Shown in pieces: positions 9,436-18,895 of a DNA stretch of 32,691 bases. The translations under genes were made by a program, and so were the position numbers. Position 1 is the stretch's first letter, and the number at the start of each line of letters is the position of its first letter. The notes under the pieces were generated by a model. That model did not search any database, was not told where the DNA came from, and worked only from the letters and a program-made list of their open reading frames with translations. Source of the stretch: Methylococcus sp. (GTDB lineage: Bacteria; Pseudomonadota; Gammaproteobacteria; Methylococcales; Methylococcaceae); NCBI GenBank assembly GCA_028688525.1, contig JAQTYA010000027.1:1-32691 (forward strand). Reading direction: 5' to 3'.

Positions 9436-9983
9436 TCGGTAAGCGGTTTGATCCCGGATTTTTCGTAGGCGTTGACGACGCGCCGGACGGCGCTGCGGCT
9501 CGAATGCTGCCCGGTATCCACGATGTAATCGGCCACCTCGCGGTAAAGGGGATCCCGTAACCGCAGCAACTCGTCTAGGCGTTGGCGGGGATTTTCAGTC
9601 CGCAGCAAGGGGCGGTTGACGTCTTTGTGGGTTCGCTCCAACTGCTTATGGACCGAGCATTGCAGGTAGATCACCAGCCCTCGCGAGGCGAGATTGTCCC
9701 GGTTTTCCTGGAGCAGTACAGAACCGCCCCCGGTCGCCACGACGACACCCTCTTTCGTGGTCAGATCGGCAATGACTTCCGCCTCGCGGCGCCGGAATCC
9801 GGCCTCGCCCTCATACTCGAAGATCATCGGCACCGTGACCCCGGTTCTGCGCTCGATCTCCTTGTCGCTATCCCAGAACTCCAGCCCCAGGGCTCGGGCC
9901 AGTAAGCGCCCTACGGTGGTCTTGCCAGCCCCCATGGGACCGACCAGGAAGATGTTTCTACGGTTCCTCATCGCTGCGCGCAT
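9432..9983 (-). CDS. aroK: Shikimate kinase
   Basis: 183 aa from ATG 9983. It phosphorylates shikimate with ATP in aromatic amino-acid synthesis. The sequence has the Walker A loop [11 protein letters not shown], the substrate-binding Asp in DSDKEIE, the GEAGFRRRE segment, TGGGSV and the lid arginine in NRPLLRT. The start is uncertain: ATG 9983 and ATG 9971 ([11 protein letters not shown]) are both possible and neither has a strong ribosome binding site; TTG 9986 is less likely. It follows pilQ after about 50 bp and overlaps aroB by 4 bp. Confidence 0.95.
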   Translation of the reverse strand: MRAAMRNRRNIFLVGPMGAGKTTVGRLLARALGLEFWDSDKEIERRTGVTVPMIFEYEGEAGFRRREAEVIADLTTKEGVVVATGGGSVLLQENRDNLASRGLVIYLQCSVHKQLERTHKDVNRPLLRTENPRQRLDELLRLRDPLYREVADYIVDTGQHSSRSAVRRVVNAYEKSGIKPLTE

Positions 9984-10033
9984 CAACTCGATGCGGCGAA
10001 TAATAGCATGAGCTCCGTCCCTACCCGTGGCCG

Positions 10034-12211
10034 TCAGGGATTCATCGCCGACTCCTTGATGATCTTGGGTGTGATGAAGATGAGAAGCTCCTTCTTATGA
10101 TCCTCGACTAAATTGTGCCGGAACATGAAACCCACACCGGGAAGATCGCCGAAAAACGGCACCTTGTCGGTATTGTTCGTCTTGGTGCTCTCGTACACCC
10201 CGCCCAGCACTACCGTCTCGCCGTTCGCCACCTGCGCTACCGTGTCGATTTCGCGCTTTTCGATGGCAAAATTCCCTGTGGGCGTAAGCTCCCCCTTATT
10301 ATCCTTCTTGACCATGAGATCCATCAGGATATGGTCGTCGGGCGTGATATGCGGCGTCACGTCCAGTTCCAGCACCGCAGGCTTGAACGCCACGTTCTGT
10401 ACCGGAATGCCGCCTCCGGTGCCCTGCTGGGTAATCTGATACGGCAGCTCGACACCTTGCATAATCTTGGCCTTGGACTGGTCCGCGGTGAGTACCCGCG
10501 GATTGGCCAGAATTTCTCCCCGGCCCTCCTTCTGCGCAGCGGATAACTCGAGATCCAGCAAATAATCGCCCATGGACACCACATACTGCGCCGAACCGTA
10601 GGGCGAAAGCGTCGTGAGCTTCGCCAGATCGACACCCAGGTTGCTCATACTGCCGATAGGATTAGGATACCCAGGAGGGCTTACTGTGGAAGTCCAATCT
10701 TTGGGACGAAAATTCAGCTTGGCGCCCAGCTCGCGCACGAAGTCCACGTTGGCAATCACCACCCTGGATTCGATCACAACTTGCCGAACCGACTTGTCGA
10801 GCTGTCTCACCAGTTCCCGTATGCGTTCGAGATTGCGCGGCGTGTCCTGAACGATGAGCTGGTTGGTGCGGGGATCTGTGGTCACGTTGCCCCGGCTCGA
10901 CAGGATCGATTGACTGACGTCGTAGCTCTCGCTCGTCGTCACACCGGCCCCGCCGGTGAGCGCTTCCGGCCGAGTAATGGATTTCTCCGCCTTTTCGGTG
11001 GTGCCCATGATCACTTTCTTGATGTCGTCGGCCTTGGTGTAGTTGATCTGAATGATCTCGGTGCGCAACGGCTCCAAGTCCTCCACAACTTGTATCGCCT
11101 CCAACTCGGCCTTCTCGAGTTCATTGATTTCCTTCATCGGGGCGACGCGAACGATGTTGCTGTTGGGCTCCTGGCGCTTGCCCAAACCCTTGGCCTTGAG
11201 CACCAGATCCAGCGCCTCATCCCAGGGCACCTCGTTCAGCCGGAGCGTGACGTTCCCTTGCACCGAATCGGCAGCCACAATGTTGAGATTGGTGAAATCG
11301 GCCAGTATCTGCAGCACGTTCCGGACGGGGATGTCCTGGAAATTCAAGGAAAGGCGATCGCCGCTGAATACCCGGTGCTTTTTCTTGATTTCTTCCTTCT
11401 CGGCCCGAGTCAAGGGCCGCAGCTCTATGGTAAGAAGCTTCCCGGATTGATAAGACGAATAATCGTACTGGTCCGAGACCGGCGTAATAAGCAAGCGGGT
11501 GCCTTGGCCGACCGGCATCGCCTCGATCCATTTAACCGGCGTAGCGAAGTCGAGAACATCCAGCCGGCGCGCCAGCCGCCCCGGCAAGCTGGTGCCGGGC
11601 AGGTCGGCGATGACGCTGCGTCCTTCTTCGCGGAGACTCACGACCGACTTCGGGTCGCTCAGCGTGACCAGCAGCCGACCCTCACCCTTCTCGCCGCGCC
11701 GGAAATCCACATTCTCGACCTGCGTTCCCGACGTCACGGGTCTTTCGGCCACTACCACCGGGGCTGGCGCAATACGGTCGGCGGCGGCTTCGGCCTTGCC
11801 GCTCTGCAGAGTGACGTAGACAAAGCGGCCTTCGGCCCTGACCGTGTACGGAGCCGCCACGGCCAAATTCAGAACCACCCGCGTCCGTCCTCCTGCGGCG
11901 ATCGCTTGAACCGTCTCGACTCCGGCCTGATGAACCGGAATGGGCTTCTTATCCAAGCCATTGCCGACACCCGGCAAGTCCAGTGCGATCCGAGCGGGGT
12001 GCTCGGTACCGAACGACTGCGGTTCGGCAACGGGAGCGTCGAAACTCAGGCGCAGCCGGAAATTCTCGCCGGGCAGCGCGGTGAAATCGACGGACTGCAA
12101 GGTTGGCCCCGCCGCACAGTTCCCCCAACTCCATAGCAAGGTCCACAGGCAGACGATTGGCCATAGGGGGAATTGCCGCCCCCCTCCACCTCGAACTCCA
12201 TTCAGTCTCAC
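10034..12211 (-). CDS. pilQ: Type IV pilus secretin PilQ
   Basis: About 725 aa. It forms the outer-membrane ring through which the type IV pilus passes. Order of domains: signal peptide (hydrophobic PLWPIVCLWTLLWSW, then A/G-rich cleavage region), two AMIN domains (near residues 38-137 and 165-267) that bind peptidoglycan, an STN/N0 domain (LNFQDIPVRNVLQILADFTN), secretin N domain (IIQINYTKADDIKKVI), and the C-terminal secretin barrel with ANPRVLTADQSKAKI and GGVYESTKTNNTDKVPFFGD. I chose GTG 12211 because GAGGG sits just upstream; an in-frame GTG at 12235 would add 8 residues and overlap pilP. Last pil gene of pilMNOPQ. Confidence 0.95.
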   Translation of the reverse strand: MRLNGVRGGGGRQFPLWPIVCLWTLLWSWGNCAAGPTLQSVDFTALPGENFRLRLSFDAPVAEPQSFGTEHPARIALDLPGVGNGLDKKPIPVHQAGVETVQAIAAGGRTRVVLNLAVAAPYTVRAEGRFVYVTLQSGKAEAAADRIAPAPVVVAERPVTSGTQVENVDFRRGEKGEGRLLVTLSDPKSVVSLREEGRSVIADLPGTSLPGRLARRLDVLDFATPVKWIEAMPVGQGTRLLITPVSDQYDYSSYQSGKLLTIELRPLTRAEKEEIKKKHRVFSGDRLSLNFQDIPVRNVLQILADFTNLNIVAADSVQGNVTLRLNEVPWDEALDLVLKAKGLGKRQEPNSNIVRVAPMKEINELEKAELEAIQVVEDLEPLRTEIIQINYTKADDIKKVIMGTTEKAEKSITRPEALTGGAGVTTSESYDVSQSILSSRGNVTTDPRTNQLIVQDTPRNLERIRELVRQLDKSVRQVVIESRVVIANVDFVRELGAKLNFRPKDWTSTVSPPGYPNPIGSMSNLGVDLAKLTTLSPYGSAQYVVSMGDYLLDLELSAAQKEGRGEILANPRVLTADQSKAKIMQGVELPYQITQQGTGGGIPVQNVAFKPAVLELDVTPHITPDDHILMDLMVKKDNKGELTPTGNFAIEKREIDTVAQVANGETVVLGGVYESTKTNNTDKVPFFGDLPGVGFMFRHNLVEDHKKELLIFITPKIIKESAMNP

Positions 12212-12221
12212 TACACCCTCT

Positions 12222-12773
12222 TCACTTCTTGTCACCGGCCGTTTCCGCCAGGCTCATCGTAGCATTGCGCTCCAGCCAGCCGCCTTGGGCATCGGGAACG
12301 ATCTCCACCAGCTCGACCGCAGCCTCGGTAATACGGGTAATTCTGCCGAAATTCAGGCCCATATGATTCCCGACACGCACCCGATGAATAGTACCGTCTG
12401 CGGCCAACACCAAGGCCCATAGATTCCCGAACATTTTCACCGTCCCAACCATTTTCAATACGTCTAGCTCATAGCCCTCGAGCAGCTCTTTTGGCCGAGA
12501 CGTATCGGGACGGATGCCGTTGTCCGCAGTTGAAGTCTCTGCTTCACCGCTCTTTTCGAACGGCTTGAAAGGATCATGCAACTCGTCGGATTTGAATAAA
12601 TACGGCACCGCCGCCTTGATTTCCGGCAACGGTTCCACACTGACTTTCTGCCGCTCCTTGACCTCGGCCACATAGGCTTTGAGATCGGCCATCTCATCTT
12701 CGGCACAAGCAGCGATCGAGCTCAGGGTAACAGCCGCCGTCAGCCGTCTCAGGCGCAGAACCCAGGCAAGCAT
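12222..12773 (-). CDS. pilP: Type IV pilus assembly lipoprotein PilP
   Basis: 183 aa from ATG 12773, which overlaps the pilO stop by 1 base (TGATG). An N-terminal Arg-rich/hydrophobic segment ends in a lipobox IAAC with Cys23, so it is a probable inner-membrane lipoprotein. A flexible Pro/Glu-rich stretch follows, then the small beta domain (GTVKMFGNLWALV, VRVGNHMGLNFG, ITRITEAAVELVEIV) typical of PilP. PilP links the PilNO inner-membrane complex to the PilQ secretin. Confidence 0.94.
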   Translation of the reverse strand: MLAWVLRLRRLTAAVTLSSIAACAEDEMADLKAYVAEVKERQKVSVEPLPEIKAAVPYLFKSDELHDPFKPFEKSGEAETSTADNGIRPDTSRPKELLEGYELDVLKMVGTVKMFGNLWALVLAADGTIHRVRVGNHMGLNFGRITRITEAAVELVEIVPDAQGGWLERNATMSLAETAGDKK

Positions 12774-13417
12774 CAAGGCTTTCTGCGCTCGGCGGCGGAA
12801 GACGGCGGCACCGCGCCGTCTTCCAGGTAACGGTAGGTTTTCACCAAAGCGGTCATCACCAGGCTGGCTTCCGGCGTTTTGGCACCATTACCCGTATCGG
12901 CCGCGCGTGAGGATATTTTCACATTATGGACGGTGACGATGCGGGGCAGCGAGGCCAAGCCACTGACAAAAGCGCCGAATTCCATATAGGTGCCAACCAC
13001 CCGGATCTCTATCGGAAGCTCGGCGTAAAAATCTTTGGATACCTCGTTCCCCGGCTTAAATAGCTCGAACTCCAGGCCGCTGGCGAGCCCGGTTTGCGAT
13101 ACGTCCACCAACAGATCGGGGACCTGGGTCCGGTCCGGGAGTTGCCGCAGCAGGTCGCCGAAAGTTTTTTCGATATCCGAGAGCTGCAGCCGGTATTCGT
13201 CGAGGTTGACGGCCTTCTTCTGCTTGACCTCGAAGGACTCCTTCAGCTCCTCCTCCCGGTGGCGCAAAGTATCCAACTCCGCCATCTGGACGCTGGTATC
13301 GAGGTAATACCACACGCCAGCCAGCACCGCGCTGAGCAAGGCGATGGCCGCAAGCTTGACCGGCATCGGCCACGAACCGGCATATTCGAGATCCCAATTG
13401 ACCCGGGCCAAATTCAC
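12773..13417 (-). CDS. pilO: Type IV pilus inner-membrane protein PilO
   Basis: 214 aa. Short cytoplasmic N-terminus, one membrane span (about residues 20-40, LAAIALLSAVLAGVWYYL), a coiled coil rich in Glu/Lys, then a ferredoxin-like periplasmic domain (LPIEIRVVGTYMEFGAFVSGLASLPRI... type). It dimerises with PilN in the alignment subcomplex. It starts with GTG 13417, overlapping the pilN stop as GTGA, so translation is likely coupled. Confidence 0.94.
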   Translation of the reverse strand: MNLARVNWDLEYAGSWPMPVKLAAIALLSAVLAGVWYYLDTSVQMAELDTLRHREEELKESFEVKQKKAVNLDEYRLQLSDIEKTFGDLLRQLPDRTQVPDLLVDVSQTGLASGLEFELFKPGNEVSKDFYAELPIEIRVVGTYMEFGAFVSGLASLPRIVTVHNVKISSRAADTGNGAKTPEASLVMTALVKTYRYLEDGAVPPSSAAERRKP

Positions 13418-14019
13418 GACTTTTTCCTGGCAGCCTTACGAGGCTCTTCGTCGGCGCGGCTCTTCGGCCCCTGTTTCAGCCGCAGGGCGAACTGACTACC
13501 CTTTTCCTTCTCCTTACTGCGCGACTGCGCGTCCTGCTTGTTTTCAATGATCTCCAGCACCGGATCGTACAGCCACTCCGAGGCCTCCAAGTTGCGCATA
13601 TATGCGGACACCCGCGCATTGGATTGCGCCATTCCGTTGACGGTAAGCTTGCGGTCTTCCTGGACCAGACTCCGCAAACGAACACCTTCCGGCACCGTGC
13701 GCGCGATTTCGTCGAACAGATGCACCTCCTCCGGCCTGCTCATCTGCAGTTGCTGGATGATTTCCATCTTGGCGACCAAGCGGCTCTTTTTCGTTTCCAG
13801 ATCCCGTATCTCGGCGATCTTGCGCTCCAGCGAAGCGATTTCGCTCTCGAGAAACTGATTGCGGCGGGTTTGCCGGTCGATCGCCACGCCGATCTGGGTA
13901 TGGACTAGCAGCATGATCGCCACTGTAAGCGTGAGCCCCAATCCGGACCAAATGGCGAACTCCCTTTTCTGCTCACGCCGCAGCGCGGCACGCCAGGGCA
14001 GGAGGTTAACGCGCGCCAT
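13414..14019 (-). CDS. pilN: Type IV pilus inner-membrane protein PilN
   Basis: 201 aa from ATG 14019, which shares one base with the pilM stop (TGATG). The N-terminus MARVNLLPWRAALRREQKRE is the conserved PilN motif that docks into cytoplasmic PilM. It is followed by one membrane span (near residues 23-42), a coiled coil and a small periplasmic domain. The C-terminus is unusually basic (KEKEKGS, RKAARKKS). Confidence 0.95.
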   Translation of the reverse strand: MARVNLLPWRAALRREQKREFAIWSGLGLTLTVAIMLLVHTQIGVAIDRQTRRNQFLESEIASLERKIAEIRDLETKKSRLVAKMEIIQQLQMSRPEEVHLFDEIARTVPEGVRLRSLVQEDRKLTVNGMAQSNARVSAYMRNLEASEWLYDPVLEIIENKQDAQSRSKEKEKGSQFALRLKQGPKSRADEEPRKAARKKS

Positions 14020-15080
14020 CAGTCGAAGCTCCGCAAGGCCAAACCGCACGCCAACATCATGGCCGAGGCGTCGCGGGTCAGGCGCTCACGCCGAACGCGA
14101 TCGGCAAAGCTCATGTTCAGAAACGGATTGGCCACCACTGTCGGCACTTGCAGCGCCGTCTCCACATATCGGTCGATCCCCGGAATCATCGCGCAGCCGC
14201 CCGCCAGCACGATCGCGTCGAAGCCGCGCTGGGCAGTGGAAGAGAGGTAGAACTGAAACGAACGGCTGATCTGCTGCACCAGGGCATGCTTGAACGGCTC
14301 CAGCACTTCCGCGGAATAGTTGGCGGGCAGTCCGCCTTCTTTTTTCGCCAGGCCCGCTTCTTCGTAGGACAAACCATACCGGCGCTGAATTTCGTCGGTC
14401 AGCTGCATCCCGCCGAATCCCTGTTCGCGGGTATAGATGATGGCGCCACCGTGAATCACATTGAGGGTAGTCGCCATCGCGCCCACGTCCGCGACCGCGA
14501 CCGCCTTGTCCCGCACTGCCGCCGGGAGCTGATCCCGTACTAGCGCGAAGGCGTTCTCGATCGCATAGGGCTCGACGTCGACGACCTCGACGGCGAGCCC
14601 CCCGTTTTCAAGCACGGACACCCGGTCTTCCACGTTTTCGCGACGCGAAGCCACCAGCAGTACATCCGCCAATTCCGGATTTTTCGGGCTCCGTCCGAGC
14701 ACTTCGAAATCCAGGCTGACCTCTTCACGGGCATGCGGGATGTATTGATCCGCCTCCAGTTCGATCTGCGCCTCGAGTTCATCGCCCTCGACGTCTGCCG
14801 GCATGGTAATGCGTTTAGTAATGACCAGCGAGCCCGGCACTGCGACGACGGCGTGCCGGAGCGAGGTACCCGACTGCTTGACGACCGCGCGTACCGCCGC
14901 CGAAACGTTGTCGGGCTCGGCAATCGTGTTGTCGACCACAGTGTTTCTCGGCAACGGAACCACGCCATAGCTTTCGACCTGGTAACCGTTGTCCTTCCTG
15001 CTCAGCTCCAGCAGCTTTACCGCGGCGGCGCTGATATCGATTCCGAGCAGAAGCGGCTTCTTCTTTCCGAAGGCCCACAT
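14019..15080 (-). CDS. pilM: Type IV pilus assembly ATPase-fold protein PilM
   Basis: 353 aa, actin-like (FtsA/PilM family). It is cytoplasmic, binds nucleotide and recruits PilN to the pilus base. Visible: LLGIDISAAAVKLLEL phosphate-1 loop, VVAVPGSLVITKRI, the VADVGAMATTLNV phosphate-2 loop, QGFGGMQLTDEI and the IVLAGGCAMIPGI adenosine loop. ATG 15080 (MWAFGKKK) is preferred to an in-frame TTG at 15089; neither has a clear ribosome binding site. First gene of pilMNOPQ, divergent from the PBP1A gene. Confidence 0.95.
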   Translation of the reverse strand: MWAFGKKKPLLLGIDISAAAVKLLELSRKDNGYQVESYGVVPLPRNTVVDNTIAEPDNVSAAVRAVVKQSGTSLRHAVVAVPGSLVITKRITMPADVEGDELEAQIELEADQYIPHAREEVSLDFEVLGRSPKNPELADVLLVASRRENVEDRVSVLENGGLAVEVVDVEPYAIENAFALVRDQLPAAVRDKAVAVADVGAMATTLNVIHGGAIIYTREQGFGGMQLTDEIQRRYGLSYEEAGLAKKEGGLPANYSAEVLEPFKHALVQQISRSFQFYLSSTAQRGFDAIVLAGGCAMIPGIDRYVETALQVPTVVANPFLNMSFADRVRRERLTRDASAMMLACGLALRSFD

Positions 15081-15373
15081 GGCTGACAATCACTAGAAAA
15101 TTGAATGGCTTTCGTGGCCGAAGACCCCAGCATGCCGCCGGGAGATAATGTCCTTGATTGTAAAGAATAACTCAAAATTGTCCGGCCCGGCTGTCAACAG
15201 CGTTGCGCCGCCGAAGCCGCTCCGGGTTTTGGGTGCGGCGCTTCGACCGCCTCGGACAACTGGGGTATGATGCGGAAACCGTACACTCCGTTCAGAGTAT
15301 CAGCCCCTCATAAAAAGGCCTCCGTCGCGCACTCTTCCGGCCGGCCGCCACCACTCTTAACTACAAAAGCACC
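15081..15373. promoter_or_regulatory. Divergent intergenic region between pilM and mrcA
   Basis: 293 bases with no gene. On the minus strand there is a perfect TTGACA (15192-15197) without a good -10 at normal spacing, and a TACAAT box further downstream without a good -35. On the plus strand TATGAT (15266-15271) is a possible -10 for mrcA with only a weak -35. Both promoters must lie here because the genes diverge, but their exact sites are not settled by eye. Confidence 0.5.
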
Positions 15374-17866
15374 GTGGCAAAACTACCTCGAAAGCCCGCA
15401 AGGATCCGCTATTGGCTGATGAGTTTCGAAGTCCTGTTGGTGGGCGCCCTAGTCGCCGGGCTGGGCCTGTTCGGGCTCTACCGCTACGTGGAGCCGCAGC
15501 TGCCGGATATCGCGGGCCTGAAGGACGTGCGCTACCAGATCCCTATGTCGGTCTACAGCCGCGACGGCAAACTGATCGCGCAGTTCGGCGAGAAGAAACG
15601 TAGCCCGGTCGCCATCGGCGACGTTCCCCTGGATCTAGCCCACGCCTTCATCGCGGCCGAAGACGACCGCTTCTACGACCATGTCGGGGTGGACTATCAG
15701 GGCATCCTGCGCGCCGTACTCACCTTCGCCCGGACCGGCGAAAAACGCCAGGGCGGCAGCACGATCACCATGCAGGTGGCACGCAACTTTTTTCTGAGTA
15801 GCGAGAAGACCTTTCTCCGCAAGGTCAAGGAAATCATGCTGGCCGTCCGCATCGACTCAGAACTGTCCAAGGATCAGATTCTCGAGCTGTATTTGAACAA
15901 AATCTATTTCGGCCAGCATGCCTACGGCATCGAGGCAGCAGCCCAGGTGTACTACGGCAAGCATGTCGGCGAGCTCACGCTCGGAGAAATAGCGATGATC
16001 GGAGGCCTGCCCAAAGCGCCTTCCGCCTTCAATCCGGTGGCGAACCCGGAACGGGCGCAGATCCGCCGCAACTATGTGCTGCGCCGCATGCGCAAACTGC
16101 GCTTTATCTCCGACGAGGCCTATCAGAAGGCCTTGAACGAACCCATCACGGCCCGAATCCACATCCGCCCCATCGAGCTGGACGCACCCTATATCGCCGA
16201 AATGGTGCGCGCCGAGATGTACCAACAATACGGGGAAGACGCCTACGAAAGCGGCTACGCGGTCCACACGACTATAGACAGCCGCGCCCAACTGGCGGCC
16301 GAAGCAGCACTGCAGTCAGGCCTACGCGAGTACGACGAAAGGCATGGCTACCGCAAGACCAAAGTCCACATCGACCTCAAGCAAATCAAGACCAAGCCGG
16401 CCTGGAACCAGGTACTGGAAGCCGCCGGTCCGGCAGGGGACAGCGTACCGGCCCTGGTGCTCACGGCTAATGACACGGTCGCCGGACTCTATACGGCGAA
16501 TCAGGGAGAGCTGGAGCTGTCCTACGAAGCCGTCCGCTGGGCCAAGCAGTTCATCAGCGTGGATGTGCATGGCGGGGCACCGCGCTCGGTCAAGGAAGTC
16601 CTTAAACCCGGCGACGTCGTGCGCATCCGCAAAAATGCCGAAGGCCGCTGGGTACTGACCCAGATTCCAAAGGTGCAAGGCGCATTAGTCGAGCTGGACG
16701 CCGACAGCGGCGCCCTCATCGCCGTCGCTGGCGGATATGACTACCGCCTCAGTAAGTTCAACCGCGCCAGCCAAGGCCAGCGCCAACCCGGCTCTGGCTT
16801 CAAGCCGGTAGTATATTCCGCCGCGCTGGACTCAGGTTTCACCCCCGCCAGCGTGGTCAACGACTCGCCCATCTCCTTCGCCGACCCTGCCTCGCCCGGC
16901 GGCGTCTGGCGCCCGCACAACTATTCGATGAAATTCGGCGGCCCCACGCCGTTGCGGGAGGCGCTAGCCAAATCCCGCAACATGGTCTCGATCCGTCTGC
17001 TTCGCGCCGTCGGCCTGCCCAAAGTGATCGAGCTCGCTGAAAAATTCGGCTTTAACCCAGACGAGCTGCCTCGATCCTTCACGCTCGCGCTGGGCTCGGG
17101 CACTGCCTCGCCGGTACGGATGGCCCAAGCTTACGCAGTATTCGCCAACGGCGGTTACCGGGTCGACCCGTTCCTGATCAGCCGCATCGAAACCCAGAGC
17201 GGCCGCCTGCTGTACCAAGCAACCCCAGCCGTAGCCTGTATGGGCTGCGCCGACGGCAAATCCACGGCGAATCAGGCGAAACGCGTGATTTCCGAGGAAG
17301 TCCATTACATGATGAATTCGATGCTCCAGGACGTGGTCCGCCGCGGCACGGCGGTCAAGGCGCTGGAACTGGGCAGAAACGATCTGGCTGGCAAGACCGG
17401 CACGACCAACCAGTACCGCGACGCCTGGTTCAACGGCTATGTACCCGGCATCGTGACAGTGGCCTGGGTAGGATTCGACTCCTATCAGTCGCTCGGCGAC
17501 AAGGAAACCGGTGGGCAAACCGCCCTGCCGATCTGGATCGAGTTCATGAAGGAAATGCTGCGCGATGTCCCCGAGCGTAAATTCCCCCAACCCGCCGGCA
17601 TCATGAATGCCCGGGTCGATCCGGCAACCGGCAACCGGCTCCCGGCCAGCATCCCCGGAGGGATCATCGAAATGGTTCCGCGGCCTAGTCCTCAGCCGGA
17701 TGCCGGAGCCGGAACCTACGAATCCGGCGCTTCGATACCCGAACCCTCCGCCGAAACGGCAAACGACCCGCTGCCGGAATCAGCGCCCCCGGAGGATGAA
17801 GAGATAGATACGGCACCGCCTGTCCGGCCGGCGGATACGCCCAAGCCGATGGAGTCCTTGTTTTGA
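15374..17866 (+). CDS. mrcA: Penicillin-binding protein 1A (bifunctional transglycosylase/transpeptidase)
   Basis: 830 aa, class A PBP (ponA/mrcA). It polymerises and cross-links peptidoglycan at the outer face of the cytoplasmic membrane. An N-terminal signal anchor (about residues 18-40) is followed by the GT51 domain (catalytic Glu96 in AAEDDRFYDH; RQGGSTITMQVARN; KVKEIMLAVRIDSELSKDQI), an OB-like insertion, and the transpeptidase with SGFK (Ser474, Lys477), SRN (534-536) and KTGT (674-677). The C-terminal tail of about 60 residues is Pro/Glu-rich and probably disordered. Start GTG 15374 keeps the short basic cytoplasmic tail; ATG 15419 would remove it. Divergent from pilMNOPQ. Confidence 0.96.
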   Translation: MAKLPRKPARIRYWLMSFEVLLVGALVAGLGLFGLYRYVEPQLPDIAGLKDVRYQIPMSVYSRDGKLIAQFGEKKRSPVAIGDVPLDLAHAFIAAEDDRFYDHVGVDYQGILRAVLTFARTGEKRQGGSTITMQVARNFFLSSEKTFLRKVKEIMLAVRIDSELSKDQILELYLNKIYFGQHAYGIEAAAQVYYGKHVGELTLGEIAMIGGLPKAPSAFNPVANPERAQIRRNYVLRRMRKLRFISDEAYQKALNEPITARIHIRPIELDAPYIAEMVRAEMYQQYGEDAYESGYAVHTTIDSRAQLAAEAALQSGLREYDERHGYRKTKVHIDLKQIKTKPAWNQVLEAAGPAGDSVPALVLTANDTVAGLYTANQGELELSYEAVRWAKQFISVDVHGGAPRSVKEVLKPGDVVRIRKNAEGRWVLTQIPKVQGALVELDADSGALIAVAGGYDYRLSKFNRASQGQRQPGSGFKPVVYSAALDSGFTPASVVNDSPISFADPASPGGVWRPHNYSMKFGGPTPLREALAKSRNMVSIRLLRAVGLPKVIELAEKFGFNPDELPRSFTLALGSGTASPVRMAQAYAVFANGGYRVDPFLISRIETQSGRLLYQATPAVACMGCADGKSTANQAKRVISEEVHYMMNSMLQDVVRRGTAVKALELGRNDLAGKTGTTNQYRDAWFNGYVPGIVTVAWVGFDSYQSLGDKETGGQTALPIWIEFMKEMLRDVPERKFPQPAGIMNARVDPATGNRLPASIPGGIIEMVPRPSPQPDAGAGTYESGASIPEPSAETANDPLPESAPPEDEEIDTAPPVRPADTPKPMESLF

Positions 17867-17881
17867 TAACAGGAACGCAAC

Positions 17882-18484
17882 GTGAAGACCAGGCAAAAGA
17901 CGCGATCCCATCTGGCGCGGGAGGCCGCCCGGCTGATGGCCGAGCAGAATATCGACGACCCGTATCAGGCGTTGAACAAGGCCGTTGCTCGGCTTGGCCA
18001 CCCCGATAAGCGGTGTCTGCCGGAACCCGAGGAGATCGACGCTGCCTTGCTGGAATACAACAGGCTATTCCGGCCTGGAACCCAAAACATCGAACTCAGC
18101 AAACATCGCACCCTGGCGCTGGAGGCTATGGAGTTTCTGGCCGAATTCGATCCGCGACTGACCGGCGCCGCATTGGACGGCACCGCCGGCCGACACAGCT
18201 CGGTCACTCTGCATGTGTTCGCGGACGCACCGGAAGAAGTCATGCGTAAACTGCTCGACGCCCACGTACCGTATAGGGAAACATCCTGCCGCTGCCGGCT
18301 GCGCGGCGAAAGGGCGGAGCTACCCGCCTTGTCGTTCTATGTGGACGAAACGCCCATGGAGCTGTGCATTTTTCCAGCCACGGCGGCCGGACGAGCGGCC
18401 TCCGCCAACACTACGGAAGCCACGGCATCGACGCGGGAACTGCGCGCGCTGCTTCAGCAGGCTGCGGGAAAGGAAGCGGGCTGA
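17882..18484 (+). CDS. Conserved protein of unknown function, nucleotidyltransferase-like
   Basis: 200 aa, GTG start with AGGA 7 bases upstream, 15 bp after mrcA and probably co-transcribed with it. N-terminal half is helical with Glu/Arg-rich segments. Residues about 80-160 (HRTLALEAMEFLAEF, GAALDGTAGRHSSVTLHVFA, then an ELCIFPA strand) resemble the nucleotidyltransferase fold. However, where active enzymes have Asp-x-Asp after the G-S loop this protein has Ser-Val-Thr, so it may be catalytically inactive. The fold assignment is tentative and no function can be given. Confidence 0.7.
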   Translation: MKTRQKTRSHLAREAARLMAEQNIDDPYQALNKAVARLGHPDKRCLPEPEEIDAALLEYNRLFRPGTQNIELSKHRTLALEAMEFLAEFDPRLTGAALDGTAGRHSSVTLHVFADAPEEVMRKLLDAHVPYRETSCRCRLRGERAELPALSFYVDETPMELCIFPATAAGRAASANTTEATASTRELRALLQQAAGKEAG

Positions 18485-18549
18485 GGCGCCTGCGGGAAAT
18501 ACTGCAGGACGCCCATCGGATCAAGCACCCCGTCGGGCACCTCGCTTCC

Positions 18550-18753
18550 TCAGCCGCGGCCGTACTTGCGACGGAACTTATCGACGCGACCAGCAGTGTC
18601 GACGATCTTCTGCTTGCCCGTATAGAATGGATGGCAAGCCGAACAAACTTCTACCTGGAAGTCCTTGCCGATGGTGGATTTGGTTTCAAAGGTGTTTCCA
18701 CAGCTGCAGCTCACGGTTACCGCCGTGTATTCGGGATGAGTTTCTGACTTCAT
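18550..18753 (-). CDS. rpmE: Ribosomal protein bL31, zinc-binding form
   Basis: 67 aa, the normal length. Cysteines 16, 18, 37 and 40 (CSCG and CSACHPF) form the zinc site of the C+ type L31, and the family signature [18 protein letters not shown] is complete. It sits in the large-subunit central protuberance and contacts the small subunit. Monocistronic: convergent with the gene at 17882-18484 and divergent from the exonuclease III gene. GGAG lies about 12 bases before the ATG. Confidence 0.97.
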   Translation of the reverse strand: MKSETHPEYTAVTVSCSCGNTFETKSTIGKDFQVEVCSACHPFYTGKQKIVDTAGRVDKFRRKYGRG

Positions 18754-18796
18754 GGTACGAGGCTACTCCAAGGGACTCGGTCGGATGAAATCTTGC

Positions 18797-18825
18797 ATGG
18801 TACTGTAATCGCCCTACTGCGGCAA
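18797..18825 (-). promoter_or_regulatory. Candidate sigma-70 promoter of rpmE
   Basis: On the minus strand TTGCCG (18820-18825) and TACCAT (18797-18802) are 17 bases apart, each 4/6 to consensus. This would give a leader of roughly 35-40 bases. Prediction by eye only. Confidence 0.45.
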
Positions 18826-18895
18826 GCTACCCACTTCGAAACAACCGTCTTGCCCGACCCGCCCCCATTTTCCTTCAGACACCCCAACCCCATCC

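Noticed and set aside
8320-9468. 382-codon plus-strand frame opposite aroB
   Set aside because: It mirrors a clear dehydroquinate synthase gene and has low-complexity composition typical of an antisense shadow.
15192-15197. Perfect TTGACA on the minus strand upstream of pilM
   Set aside because: No acceptable -10 box lies 16-18 bases downstream, so I do not call it as a promoter by itself.
18485-18549. Possible terminator between the convergent nucleotidyltransferase-like gene and rpmE
   Set aside because: No convincing GC-rich stem followed by a T-run is visible on either strand.
18630-18644. CSACH in rpmE resembles a CXXCH heme motif
   Set aside because: It is the zinc-binding motif of ribosomal protein bL31.
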